Shown: positions 52,638 to 61,897 of the stretch, one piece after another
How the letters are laid out: every line of letters starts with the position of its first letter
Position numbering within the stretch: the stretch's first letter is position 1
NCBI RefSeq assembly: GCF_001425005.1
Contig: NZ_LMDB01000037.1
Location: 129,269-193,268, forward strand
Source: Duganella sp. Root336D2
GTDB taxonomy: Bacteria; Pseudomonadota; Gammaproteobacteria; Burkholderiales; Burkholderiaceae_D
Direction of reading: 5' to 3'
Length of the DNA stretch: 64,000 nucleotides
Translations under genes and position numbers: made by a program
The notes under the pieces: model-generated
Databases searched by the model: none
The model's input: the letters and a program-made list of their open reading frames with translations, nothing else
What the model was told of the DNA's origin: nothing

Positions 52638-53933
52638 TTAGCCTTGCTTTTCGTCGTCGCCAGCAGTCGCCGGGTATGGACGGTTGACCCACAGGATCCA
52701 GTAGCGGGCCAGGTCGGCACGGCCGTCGGCGCCTTGCACGGTTTCCAGGATCTTGATGGCTTCCTCCTTCTTGCCGGCCATTGCGTAGGAGTAGCCCAGG
52801 CGCAGCTTGGCGTCTTCCGCATTTTTCAGGCCGCCCTTGGCGATACCGTCCTGGATCAGCTGGATGCCCTTGTCGTACTGGCCCATAGTGACGAAAGCGT
52901 AGCCCAGGTTGACCATGCCGGTACCGTTCTTGCCTTTGCGGGCCGAAGATTCAGTGGAGGCGATGTTCTTCATGTCGTCCGCGGCCTGGCGGTCCAGGTC
53001 AGCCTTCAGCTTCTTGACTTTGGCGTTCTGGGTGATGGCACCGTTGGCGATACCGGCGTCCAGTGCTGCCTTGCCTTCGATGAACTGGCCTTCCAGCTGG
53101 TCGACTTCGGCCAGTTCCAGGTAATCCTGCTCTTCCATCTTGGTGGTGGCCACTTTCTGCAGGCGGATGATGTCAGCCGAGAAGCGGGTGGAGTAGTTTT
53201 CCTTGCCGCGGGTGCGGTACAGCATGTCCGACCAGTAGCGGTCACGCGGATGCCAGCGTACCAGGCCTTCCAGCGCGGTCAGGTAGGTGCCCTTGTCTTT
53301 CAGGCGGTGCGATGCGTCGGCCAGCATGTGCAGCTCTTCGCGGGTCATTGGCTGGTTGGCCTTGATGCTGTCGTTCAGCTTCTTCAGCAGGTCGGTTTGC
53401 ACACCCTTGTGGTCGCCCGATTCGAAGCGGATCGCCATGATCTGGCGCGCCACTTTCGGGTCGCCGGACAGTTCGCCGTACTTCTGCAGGTTTTCAATGG
53501 TCTTCGGGTAGTTCTTCTGTTCCTGGTAGTAGCCGGCCAGCGCCTGGGTGAACTTGGCTTGCTCAGGTTTGTCGAGGCGGCCGGACGCCAGCACGTACTC
53601 CAGCATTTCGATCAGCTTCGGCTTGTTGCCAGCGCCCAGGGCAGTGGCCAGGCGCATGCGGTTGATGACGTACTGTTCGTAAGGGGTCTTGTTCGGCATT
53701 GCATCTGCCTGGTCCAGCAAGGCGTTCACTTCGCCATAGTTCTTGGCATCCAGCAGGGGGCTCAGGACTTTACCGTCCAGGAATTTGACCATTTCTTTGC
53801 GCACGGTCTCTTGTGGAGCACTGGCGGCAGCCTGTTTGTCTTGCGCGTGGGCGGTCTGGACCAGCGCCGGGACTGCGCCCAGGCCGATGGCTGCCAGCAG
53901 CAGGCCGATACGTGCGAAACGATGTTGGGTCAT
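52638..53933 (-). CDS. Exported tetratricopeptide-repeat protein
   Basis: 431 residues from the ATG at 53933, chosen for its AGAAGGATC site and signal peptide (MTQHRFARIGLLLAAIGLGA, cut near AHA); the frame continues to 54128 without signal. Helical repeats run through the whole protein (EVNALLDQADAMPNKTPYEQ, ALAGYYQEQKNYPKTIENLQ, NLGYAFVTMGQYDKGIQLIQ, KLRLGYSYAMAGKKEEAIKI). Probably a periplasmic protein-interaction scaffold. Single-gene unit with its own terminator; no clear tie to the sugar or T6SS genes. Confidence 0.85.
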   Translation of the reverse strand: MTQHRFARIGLLLAAIGLGAVPALVQTAHAQDKQAAASAPQETVRKEMVKFLDGKVLSPLLDAKNYGEVNALLDQADAMPNKTPYEQYVINRMRLATALGAGNKPKLIEMLEYVLASGRLDKPEQAKFTQALAGYYQEQKNYPKTIENLQKYGELSGDPKVARQIMAIRFESGDHKGVQTDLLKKLNDSIKANQPMTREELHMLADASHRLKDKGTYLTALEGLVRWHPRDRYWSDMLYRTRGKENYSTRFSADIIRLQKVATTKMEEQDYLELAEVDQLEGQFIEGKAALDAGIANGAITQNAKVKKLKADLDRQAADDMKNIASTESSARKGKNGTGMVNLGYAFVTMGQYDKGIQLIQDGIAKGGLKNAEDAKLRLGYSYAMAGKKEEAIKILETVQGADGRADLARYWILWVNRPYPATAGDDEKQG

Positions 53934-54028
53934 GGTGTGTGATCCTTCTTGTGATTGAGGCAAACGTCTATTCTCCCATAATTTTGTCATGGGACCGCTT
54001 TTCTGAAGTAGCCAATTGTAACGATTTC

Positions 54029-55126
54029 TCAGGGCCGGCAGAAAGCCGCGCCATCGGCCGCAAACAGCATGCAGCGCTCCGGCGGCAGGAATAGCGAGGC
54101 CGGCGCACCGGAGGCGGGAACGGGGCAATCCTGCGCCAGTTTCACCGCCAGCGCCTCTTGCATGCCGGGCAAGGCAGCGTAAACAATCGATTGATCGCCA
54201 AGGTACTCCACATGGCTGATCGCTACAGCGGCGGCATTGTAAGCTTCTTCGCGCAATTGCAGGTGCTCCGGACGCACGCCAAGCGTGACGCGGCTGCCGC
54301 GCTCGATGTCGCCGGGCAGGGCTGCCACTTCGACGATGGCGCCGCCCGGCAGCAGTACCGCGACATGGGTGGCGCCAAGGGCGATCACTTCAGCCGGGAT
54401 GAAGTTCATGCGCGGCGCGCCCAGGAAGCCGGCCACGAACAGGTTGGCCGGCCTGTTATACAGCTCCTGCGGCGTGCCGGCCTGTTCCACCTTGCCACCG
54501 TTGAACACCACGATGCGCTGGCCAAGCGTCATGGCTTCCACTTGGTCGTGCGTCACGTAGATGGTGGTGGTGCCAAGTTCCTTGTGCAGGCGGCCGATTT
54601 CCAAACGCATTTGCACGCGCAGCCCGGCATCCAGGTTGGACAGCGGTTCGTCGAACAGGAATAGCTGCGGTTTGCGCACGATGGCGCGGCCGATCGCCAC
54701 GCGCTGGCGCTGGCCGCCGGACAGCTCCTTCGGCTTGCGATTGAGCAGGTGACCGATCTGCAGCGTGACGGCCGCCCGTTCAACCGCCGCGCGCACCTCG
54801 GCGGCCGGCATGCCGCCCAGCTTCAGGCCGAAAGCCATGTTTTCATAGACCGTCATGTGCGGATAGAGCGCATAGGACTGGAACACCATCGCCAGTCCAC
54901 GCTGCGCCGGCGGCACGTTGTTGGCGATCCGGCCGCCGATGTGCAGCTGCCCGCCGCTGATCTCTTCCAGCCCCGCGATCATGCGCAATAGCGTCGATTT
55001 GCCGCAGCCGGACGGGCCGACGAACACGGTGAATTCACCATCCGCGATATCCAGGTCGATGCCCTGGATTACCGGGGTATTGTCGCCATAGCGCTTGGCG
55101 ATGTTGCGCAGCGAGACCGACGCCAT
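54029..55126 (-). CDS. Sugar ABC transporter ATP-binding protein (MalK/UgpC type)
   Basis: 365 residues. Walker A GPSGCGKST (37-45), Q-loop, signature ELSGGQRQRVAIGRA, Walker B LFLFDEPLSNLD and switch His in IYVTHDQVEAM; the C-terminal half is the regulatory TOBE region of MalK-type ATPases. Drives the permease pair at 57920-59559. Last gene of the operon, so its distance from the permeases is bridged by nagZ-like and MFS genes. Confidence 0.93.
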   Translation of the reverse strand: MASVSLRNIAKRYGDNTPVIQGIDLDIADGEFTVFVGPSGCGKSTLLRMIAGLEEISGGQLHIGGRIANNVPPAQRGLAMVFQSYALYPHMTVYENMAFGLKLGGMPAAEVRAAVERAAVTLQIGHLLNRKPKELSGGQRQRVAIGRAIVRKPQLFLFDEPLSNLDAGLRVQMRLEIGRLHKELGTTTIYVTHDQVEAMTLGQRIVVFNGGKVEQAGTPQELYNRPANLFVAGFLGAPRMNFIPAEVIALGATHVAVLLPGGAIVEVAALPGDIERGSRVTLGVRPEHLQLREEAYNAAAVAISHVEYLGDQSIVYAALPGMQEALAVKLAQDCPVPASGAPASLFLPPERCMLFAADGAAFCRP

Positions 55127-55129
55127 GGG

Positions 55130-56419
55130 TCAGGCTGCCTCGGGCACGGCTTCGCCACTGGCCTGTTCGCGCGACTCCATCGGGATGAACTGCGACAGGA
55201 TAGTGACCGGGATCGCGGCCACCAGCACCCATAGGAAGAAGTTCTTGTAGCCCAGCGCCATCTGGATGTCGCCGCTGATCCAGCGGAACAGCACGAAGCC
55301 AAGCTGCATCACGCCGGTGGAGAAGGCGTAATGGGCGGTGGTGTAGCGTCCCGGCGCCACCACCTGCATCATGTACAGGATCACGCCGACGAAACCGAAG
55401 CCGTAGCCGAACATCTCGACGCTGAGCGCCACGCCGATCAGGGTCAGGTCGGTCGGCAGCGCATGCGACAGGTAATAGAACACCAGGTTGGGCAGGTTCA
55501 CCGCCAGGATCAGGAACAGGATGGCGCGGCGCAGGCTGAGCCAGGAAGTGAAGTAGCCGCCGGCAATGGAGCCGATGATGAAGGCGATAGTGCCGCTGGT
55601 GCCGTACACGGCGCCCACTTCGGTCGTGCTCAGGCCAAGTCCGCCCGCTTCGCGTGCTTCGCGCAGGAACAGCGGGCCGATGGTCTGCACCTGGGCCTCG
55701 CCGGCGCGGAACAGGATGATGAACAGGATCGAAACCCAGATGCCCGGTTTGCGGAAGTAGTCGAGGATCACTTCCTTCAGCGTGCGCGCTACGCCCGCCA
55801 CGGTATGGTCGTCCATGCGTGCGTTGGGGCTGAGCGGCAGCGCCCAGAAGTTGTAGGCGCCCAGCGCGCACATGGTCAGGCCGAGGATGCCGAAGATGAC
55901 GGTCCAGGCGGAAGTGACGCCCTGGGTCTTTTCCAGGTAACCGGCCAGCATCAGCAAGCCGCCCTGCGCCAGGAAGCGCCCGGCGTTGAAGAAGGTGCCG
56001 GTCCAGCCGGCATACTGTGCCTGGGCCTTCTTGTTCAAGCTGGCGATGTACAGGCCGTCGCAGGAGATATCGTGCGTAGCCGAGGCAATCGACACCAGGA
56101 ACAGCACGCCGATGCTGGCGCTGAGCCAGAACGGGAACTGCAATGCCAATGCCACCATGCCAAGGCACACGCCGCCGAACAGCTGCAAGCTGACCACCAC
56201 CAGCTTCTTGCTGGACGCCAGTTCCAGGAAAGGACTCCACAATGGCTTGAAAATCCAGGCGCCGCCGAGGAAGGCCAGCCAGTGGCTGATCTCCGCGTTC
56301 GACATATTCATGCTCTTCATCATCTGCCCGAAGACGAGGGCAATGGCGAAGTAGGGCAGGCCCTGCGCCAGGTATAGCGTGGGAATCCACTTCAGCGGGT
56401 TGTTGCGTGCGGCGTCCAT
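55130..56419 (-). CDS. AmpG-like MFS transporter in the GlcNAc operon
   Basis: 429 residues, about 12 membrane helices. Front NNPLKWIPTLYLAQGLPYFA and the loop IASATHDISCDGLYI resemble the AmpG muropeptide permease family, which imports GlcNAc-anhydroMurNAc peptides. Next to a cytoplasmic GH3 hexosaminidase, it probably imports disaccharides or muropeptides that this enzyme splits. AAGGAG site before the ATG; 3 bases before the ABC ATPase gene. Confidence 0.83.
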   Translation of the reverse strand: MDAARNNPLKWIPTLYLAQGLPYFAIALVFGQMMKSMNMSNAEISHWLAFLGGAWIFKPLWSPFLELASSKKLVVVSLQLFGGVCLGMVALALQFPFWLSASIGVLFLVSIASATHDISCDGLYIASLNKKAQAQYAGWTGTFFNAGRFLAQGGLLMLAGYLEKTQGVTSAWTVIFGILGLTMCALGAYNFWALPLSPNARMDDHTVAGVARTLKEVILDYFRKPGIWVSILFIILFRAGEAQVQTIGPLFLREAREAGGLGLSTTEVGAVYGTSGTIAFIIGSIAGGYFTSWLSLRRAILFLILAVNLPNLVFYYLSHALPTDLTLIGVALSVEMFGYGFGFVGVILYMMQVVAPGRYTTAHYAFSTGVMQLGFVLFRWISGDIQMALGYKNFFLWVLVAAIPVTILSQFIPMESREQASGEAVPEAA

Positions 56420-56435
56420 CTTGTCTCCTTAAGCT

Positions 56436-57923
56436 TCAAGCAAAGCCGGGAACCGGGCAGCGCCCGGTGGCTTCGAGTTCGCCCGACAGCCAGGCGTTGA
56501 TGGCTTCCAGCGCGGGCGCGGCAAAGCCGTAGGTCATCAGGGCGGGGGACTGGATGTCCAGCGCCTGGTAGGGATTCCACAGCGCGAGATGCAGGTCCGG
56601 CTTCCAGTTGTTGCGGGCGTTGTCGCCGTAGCGCAGGCGGGAAGTGGAGGCCAGCACGGTAAAGCGGCCATCCTGCGGCAGCGAGGACCAGTCGAAAGTG
56701 TTGGCGTCGGCGAAGGTGAGCAGTTCCACGTCGTACAGCTTGCCCAGCGAGGCGGCCACGCCGGCTGCCGGTACGCCCGCTTCGGACACGCCGTCGCTCA
56801 CCACGTCCTGCCGCACCACCAGGCGCAGCCTGCTGTCCGCTGCCGGGCGCTGTGGGTTGCCGCGCGCCGTCAGCGCACGGCGCCAGCCTTCGGCCATGAT
56901 CGCGCGGTCGGCGGCATCTTCTTTATAGGAGCGCTGCTGGCAAGGGTAGGCTTGCGCCAGGGCGTTCAGGCGCGCCAGGCGTTCCTCCACGGCGCCTTGC
57001 GGCAGGGAGCCGTCGGCCAAAGCGGCCGCAATGGCGTCCAGGGTTTCATCCTGGGTTTCCGTGGTGCCGAGCGCCATCACCATGTCGGCGCCGGCCAGCA
57101 GGGCGCGCACGGCAGCATTGCCCACGCCGTAGCGGCCGGCGATGGCATGCATGTCCATGCCATCGGTGATGATGATGCCCTTGTAGTTCCATTGCTTGCG
57201 CAGGATGCCGTCCAGGATGGCGGGCGACATGGTGGCCGGATTGTCAGGGTCGATTGCCGGGTAGACGATGTGGGCGGTCATCATGGCTGGCGCCACCGGC
57301 GCGGCGGCGCGGAACGGCGCCAGTTCCAGCAGGTCCAGTTCGGGCAGCGCTTTGTCGACGGTCGGCAGGTCGCGGTGCGAATCGACGTGGGTGTCGCCGT
57401 GGCCGGGGAAATGCTTGACGCAGCAGGCTACGCCCTCGGCATGGCTGCCGGCCATCCAGGCCATGGCCAGTTCCACCGCGCGCTGCGGTTCGGCGCCGAA
57501 GGAGCGTTCGGCGATCACCGGGTTGTTCGGATTGTTGTTCAAGTCCAGCACGGGCGCGAAGTTCCAGTTGAAACCAAGCGACTTGGCGGCGCGCGCCACG
57601 GCGGCGCCGGTACGGTAGGCCAGGTCGGTATCGTCGGCGGCGCCCAGGCCCATCGCCGCTGGCGGCGCAGGGACCCAGGTCGAGCGCACCACGGCGCCGC
57701 CTTCCTGGTCGATGGCGATCAGGGAATTCGGGCCCATGGCGTCTCGCAGGTCGGCGGTCAGCTTGGCCAGCTGCGCGGAGTCGGTCATATTCCCGCGGAA
57801 CAGGCACACGCCGCGGATGCCGTTGGCGCGGATGAAGTCTGCCGTCGCCGGCTCCAGCACTGTGCCGGGGAAGCGGATCATGATCAGTTGTCCCGCGATT
57901 TTTCGTAATTCTTGTGTGCTCAT
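56436..57923 (-). CDS. GH3 beta-N-acetylhexosaminidase (NagZ-like)
   Basis: 495 residues, no signal peptide, so cytoplasmic. NagZ marks: ALIDQEGG-type IAIDQEGGAVVR (69-80), KHFPGHGDTHVDSH (170-183, holding the Asp/His catalytic dyad) and IITDGMDMHAI with the Asp nucleophile. NagZ of Escherichia coli has about 340 residues; this one has an extra C-terminal domain (about 350-495), as in the larger GH3 hexosaminidases of chitin loci. Releases GlcNAc from chitobiose or muropeptides. ATG overlaps the permease stop (ATGA). Confidence 0.9.
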   Translation of the reverse strand: MSTQELRKIAGQLIMIRFPGTVLEPATADFIRANGIRGVCLFRGNMTDSAQLAKLTADLRDAMGPNSLIAIDQEGGAVVRSTWVPAPPAAMGLGAADDTDLAYRTGAAVARAAKSLGFNWNFAPVLDLNNNPNNPVIAERSFGAEPQRAVELAMAWMAGSHAEGVACCVKHFPGHGDTHVDSHRDLPTVDKALPELDLLELAPFRAAAPVAPAMMTAHIVYPAIDPDNPATMSPAILDGILRKQWNYKGIIITDGMDMHAIAGRYGVGNAAVRALLAGADMVMALGTTETQDETLDAIAAALADGSLPQGAVEERLARLNALAQAYPCQQRSYKEDAADRAIMAEGWRRALTARGNPQRPAADSRLRLVVRQDVVSDGVSEAGVPAAGVAASLGKLYDVELLTFADANTFDWSSLPQDGRFTVLASTSRLRYGDNARNNWKPDLHLALWNPYQALDIQSPALMTYGFAAPALEAINAWLSGELEATGRCPVPGFA

Positions 57924-58723
57924 TTAACTGCTCCGTCCATGCCGCGCATGAAGTAACGTTGGGTGAAAAGGAATGCCGCCAGTGTCGGCACAATAGTGAT
58001 GATGGTACCTGCCGCTATGACGCGCGTGCTGCTGCCGAAGGTGCCGCGCAAATACAGCACGCCCACCGACAGCGGGAATTCGTCCGGCTTGCTCATCACG
58101 ATCGAAGGCCAGATGTACTCGTTCCAGGCTTCGACGGCGGTCAGGATGCCGACGGTCGCCAGCCATGGTGCGACCAACGGCAGCATGATTTTCGTGAAGA
58201 TGGTCCATTCGGAGGCGCCGTCGACGCGGGCGGCATCGACCAGGTCCTGCGGCACTTCCTCGAACGCTTGCTTCAGCAGCAGGATGGCGACCGCGTTCAC
58301 CACGTTCGGCAGGATCACGCCGGAGTAGGTGTCGACTAGCCCCAGTTCGGTCACCGTGATGAAGTTGACCAGGAAGTTGACTTCGGACGGCAGCACCATG
58401 GTCGCGACGATCAGCCCGAAGACCAGTTTCTTGCCTTTGAAATGCAGGCGCGCCAGAGGATAGGCGGCCATGGAGCAGAGCACCAGTTTCCACAGTACGG
58501 TAAAGGCGGTGATCAGGATGGAGTTTTTCAGGAAAGACCAGATCGGGATCACGCGGAATACCTCCGCGAAGTTTTCCAGCGATGGCTGCTTCGGCCAGAA
58601 GGTCGGCGGGTACGAGAAAATATTGCCCTCAGTCGACAGCGCCGTGACCAGCGTCCACCAGAACGGGAATATGCAGAGCAGCGCGATGGCGGCCAGCAGA
58701 AGGTATTGTGCGGTCTTTTTCAT
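57920..58723 (-). CDS. Sugar ABC transporter permease (MalG type)
   Basis: 267 residues from the ATG at 58723, overlapping the other permease stop. Six membrane helices; MalG-type features FPFWWTLVTALSTEGNIF and the EAA loop DAARVDGASEWTIFTKIMLP. A much longer frame reaches 59101 but only shadows the neighbour. Works with the 58720 permease, the binding protein and the ABC ATPase to import GlcNAc or chitobiose. Confidence 0.92.
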   Translation of the reverse strand: MKKTAQYLLLAAIALLCIFPFWWTLVTALSTEGNIFSYPPTFWPKQPSLENFAEVFRVIPIWSFLKNSILITAFTVLWKLVLCSMAAYPLARLHFKGKKLVFGLIVATMVLPSEVNFLVNFITVTELGLVDTYSGVILPNVVNAVAILLLKQAFEEVPQDLVDAARVDGASEWTIFTKIMLPLVAPWLATVGILTAVEAWNEYIWPSIVMSKPDEFPLSVGVLYLRGTFGSSTRVIAAGTIITIVPTLAAFLFTQRYFMRGMDGAVK

Positions 58724-59559
58724 CGGTGCTTTGGCTTCAGGTAGCGCAGGAAAAGCAGGGCGATGCCGATGCAGATCAGCGAGACGATGAAGCTCGCAGC
58801 CAGGGCGCGCGGCAGCTTCAGGTGCTTCAGGCCCTGGTCGTAGGCGTAGTACAGGGCGGTGAAGGTGGAATTCATCGGGCCGCCCTGGGTCAGCACGTCG
58901 ACCTCCTGGTAGGCTTTGAGCGCGCCCAGCACGGACAGGATGGTGCAGACCATGATGGTGGGGCGCAGCATCGGCACGGTGATATGCCAGAAGCGCTGCC
59001 AGCGCGAAGCGCCGTCGAGGATGGCGGCTTCCTGCATTTCCTGCGGCACCGATTGCAGCGCGGCCAGGTACATCACCATATACCAGCCCAGGCCACGCCA
59101 CAGTGTGACGAACATGATCGCGGCCAGTGCAAAGGTATCATCCTGAAGCCAGCCGATGTTGGTGCCGAGGATGTAATTCAGCGCGCCCTGTTCGTGGAAC
59201 ATGAAGCCCCACATGATGCCGACCACGGAGACGGTCGTCACCACCGGCACGTAATAAGCGGCGCGGAACAGCTTGATGCCGGGGAGCTGGTTGTTAACCA
59301 TCACCGCCAGCGCCATTGCGCCGAGCTGCACGCAGGGGACGATCAGCAGGAACAACAGCGAATTTTTCAGGCCGGTGACGAACATCTCGTTGTTGAAGAT
59401 GTAGCGGAAGTTGTCGAAGCCGACCCAATGGGTGGGACGCACCAGCGAAAAGTCGGTGAACGCCAGCACCGACCCAAACAGCACCGGCCAGAACGCAAAA
59501 ACCGCCAGCAGCACCAGCGCCGGCGCCAAAAACAGCCAAGCCGCAATCGAGCGCCTCAT
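58720..59559 (-). CDS. Sugar ABC transporter permease (MalF type)
   Basis: 279 residues, six membrane helices; start RRSIAAWLFLAPALVLLAVF and EAA loop EAAILDGASRWQRFWHITVP. Overlaps its neighbours by 4 bases on both sides. Partner of the MalG-type permease. Confidence 0.92.
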   Translation of the reverse strand: MRRSIAAWLFLAPALVLLAVFAFWPVLFGSVLAFTDFSLVRPTHWVGFDNFRYIFNNEMFVTGLKNSLLFLLIVPCVQLGAMALAVMVNNQLPGIKLFRAAYYVPVVTTVSVVGIMWGFMFHEQGALNYILGTNIGWLQDDTFALAAIMFVTLWRGLGWYMVMYLAALQSVPQEMQEAAILDGASRWQRFWHITVPMLRPTIMVCTILSVLGALKAYQEVDVLTQGGPMNSTFTALYYAYDQGLKHLKLPRALAASFIVSLICIGIALLFLRYLKPKHR

Positions 59560-60845
59560 CGCGCATTCCCCCGCGAAATGTCCACTTTCGTTCCTGACCC
59601 CGGGGTGGACAATTTGCGGTTCCAGATAGCGACGGCGGTGTCCAGCGCTTGCTGGATGTCTTGGCGGCCGGTGACGCCGGCTTCCACGGCTTTTACCAGC
59701 GCGCGGCGCAGTTCGTCGTAGTCTTCGATGCCGGCCACGTACATGGTGCGCGAGTAGGGCATGGACACGGCACCGGCGGCGACGGCTTTCTCTGCCGCGC
59801 CGGCATTGGGCGGCACCACGGTGAAGAAGGGATCATTGGCAGCCTGCGCCGAAGCGGGAAATACGCTGGCCTGCCGGGCGAATTCCAGCTGGTTCGCGTC
59901 GCTGGTCAGAAAGCGTGCGAACTTGCCGATGCCCGGCAAATCCCCGGCCGGCACGCGCGCCGGTACGCCGAAGTGGATCAGCCAGCCGCCATCGGCAATC
60001 CCGGTCGGCCCCAGCGGTGCGGGCGCCACATCGGTAATCGCATACACCTCGTGCGCATCGGCCTGGATGCGCTTCAATGCCGTCGGCGGCGCCAGCAGCA
60101 TCCCAAGGCGTCCGCTCTTGTAAGCTTCCACTGCAGGCGGGAAGTTATCCTCCGCAAACAGGCCGTCTTTCAGCAGGCCGCCCGCGCGATACGTCTCGGC
60201 CAGCTTGCGCACAAAGGCGACGTGCGCAGGGGAGTTGAACACCGCGCGGCCGCCAGCCAGCACCGGCAAGCCTTGCTGCAGCATCAAGCCATCGACTTTT
60301 GCGAGGGCAGGGCATAGCCCCGCCTTGCCGGTGCGCTGGGCGATCTGGCGCGCGAAAGCGAGCTGTTCATCGAGGTTGCGCGGCGCCCGAGCAATGCCTG
60401 CCGCACGGAAGATGTCGCGGTTGTAGGCAATCACAGCGACATTGCTGTACATCGGGAAGCCGTAAGTCTTGCCGCCGAAGGAGAGGTCCTGCAATGCGCT
60501 GGCCAGGTAGCGCGGACGTTCGCCGCCGAGCATCGCATCGACAGGCGTCAGCAGCCCGTCGCGCGCGAACTCTTCGGCCCATGGCACATTCAGGTTGACC
60601 AGCGCCGGCGGCTTGCCAGCCACGATGCGTGTCACCAGCTTGGTCTGGATAATATCCCAGGGGAAGTCGACCCATTCTAGCTTGACGCCAGGGTTGGCCG
60701 CTTCGTAGCGCTTCACTACGTCCTCGAAATAAGGCGTGAAGCGCGGCTTCATGCTGAAGGTCCAGAACTCGATGCGCTGCGCCGGCGTCGCGAGCGCGGC
60801 GCCGGCAACGGCCATCAATGCAGCAAGCAGGAGACTGTTCTTCAT
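59556..60845 (-). CDS. Sugar ABC transporter substrate-binding protein
   Basis: 429 residues with a signal peptide (MKNSLLLAALMAVAGAALA). Family 1 solute-binding features: IEFWTFSMKPRFTPYFEDVV, ALVNLNVPWAEEFARDGLL, TYGFPMYSNVAVIAYNRDIF. Delivers the sugar to the two permeases. The substrate is taken to be GlcNAc or its oligomers from the operon content, not from the sequence itself. Confidence 0.92.
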   Translation of the reverse strand: MKNSLLLAALMAVAGAALATPAQRIEFWTFSMKPRFTPYFEDVVKRYEAANPGVKLEWVDFPWDIIQTKLVTRIVAGKPPALVNLNVPWAEEFARDGLLTPVDAMLGGERPRYLASALQDLSFGGKTYGFPMYSNVAVIAYNRDIFRAAGIARAPRNLDEQLAFARQIAQRTGKAGLCPALAKVDGLMLQQGLPVLAGGRAVFNSPAHVAFVRKLAETYRAGGLLKDGLFAEDNFPPAVEAYKSGRLGMLLAPPTALKRIQADAHEVYAITDVAPAPLGPTGIADGGWLIHFGVPARVPAGDLPGIGKFARFLTSDANQLEFARQASVFPASAQAANDPFFTVVPPNAGAAEKAVAAGAVSMPYSRTMYVAGIEDYDELRRALVKAVEAGVTGRQDIQQALDTAVAIWNRKLSTPGSGTKVDISRGNAR

Positions 60846-60874
60846 CGATGGCCGCGCGCTGGAATCTCAGTGGA

Positions 60875-61897
60875 TCAATGGGTTTTGGTGACTTTGTTCA
60901 GGTGACGCGGACGATCCGGGTCCAGGCCGCGCGCTGCGGACAGCTTGGCCGCCATCACGTAGAAGGCCTGGATCGCGACGATCGGATCAAGATCCGGTGT
61001 TGCCGCCACAGGCAAGGTCAGGTCGCGCGTTGCCACGTCTTCCGGCGCCGCCAGCAGCACGCGCGCCCCGCGGCCGCGCATCTCCTCCGCCAGTGCCAGC
61101 AAGCCGGCCTGGGTCGGGCCGCGCGTTGCGAAAATCAGCAGCGGATAGCCTTCTTCAATCAGCGCCATCGGGCCGTGCTTGATCTCGGCGCCGGAGAAGG
61201 CTTCCGCCTGCAGGGCCGAAGTCTCCTTGAATTTCAGCGAGGCTTCCAGCGCAACCGGGAAGCTGATGCCGCGGCCAACCACCATGATGTTGCGGGCCGG
61301 CGCCAGCACTTCAATGGCCGCCGTCCAGTCCACGTTGCAGGCTGCGCGCAGCGCTTCGGGCAGGGCCGCCAGGCCCTGCAGCAGTTCAGGATCGTTCTGC
61401 CAATGCGCGACCATGCGCGCGCCGGCGACCAGGGAAGTGATGAAGCTCTTGGTCGCAGCCACGCTTTGCTCTTTGCCGGCACGCAGCGGCATTGCCCATT
61501 CGGCGCTATGCGCCAGCGGCGAATCGGCATCGTTGACCAGCGCCACGGTGGTGGCGCCGCCGCCGCGGAAGTAGCGGATCGGCTCCACCACGTCCGGGCT
61601 CTGGCCGGACTGGGAGACCGACACCACCAGGGTGTCACGCGTAATCAGCGGCGACTTGTGCAGCGTTACCAGCGACATCGGCAGCGAAGCCACCACCCGT
61701 CCCAGGCGCGACATGATCAGGTAAGCGATGTAGTTGCAGGCATGGTCCGAGCTGCCGCGGGCCACGGTCAACGCGGAGTTGAACGGAGTGCTCCTCAGTT
61801 TGCGGCCCAGTTCCGCGTAGCGGTCGGTGTCGTTCGCCAACTGCTGTTCCACGCAGTCGGCGGCAGACAGGGCTTCTTTAAGCATCATTGAGGTCAC
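60875..61897 (-). CDS. SIS-domain glucosamine-6-phosphate deaminase/isomerase (NagB-II type)
   Basis: 340 residues with two SIS domains, as in the isomerase half of GlmS but without the glutaminase half. Sugar-phosphate loops: ARGSSDHACNYIAYLI, SVSQSGQSPDVVEPIRYF and FSGAEIKHGPMALIEEG. Expected to turn glucosamine-6-phosphate into fructose-6-phosphate and ammonia, replacing the unrelated NagB. Start overlaps nagA by 20 bases; ATG at 61888 is an alternative. Confidence 0.9.
   Translation of the reverse strand: MTSMMLKEALSAADCVEQQLANDTDRYAELGRKLRSTPFNSALTVARGSSDHACNYIAYLIMSRLGRVVASLPMSLVTLHKSPLITRDTLVVSVSQSGQSPDVVEPIRYFRGGGATTVALVNDADSPLAHSAEWAMPLRAGKEQSVAATKSFITSLVAGARMVAHWQNDPELLQGLAALPEALRAACNVDWTAAIEVLAPARNIMVVGRGISFPVALEASLKFKETSALQAEAFSGAEIKHGPMALIEEGYPLLIFATRGPTQAGLLALAEEMRGRGARVLLAAPEDVATRDLTLPVAATPDLDPIVAIQAFYVMAAKLSAARGLDPDRPRHLNKVTKTH

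Noticed and set aside
53974..53994. TCCCAT/ATGGGA hairpin upstream of the TPR gene
   Set aside because: Short stem without a T-run in either useful direction; not enough to call a terminator.
57920..59101. Longer start for the MalG-type permease
   Set aside because: The extra 126 residues are Arg/Pro/His-rich and overlap the other permease; the ATG at 58723 fits the family.
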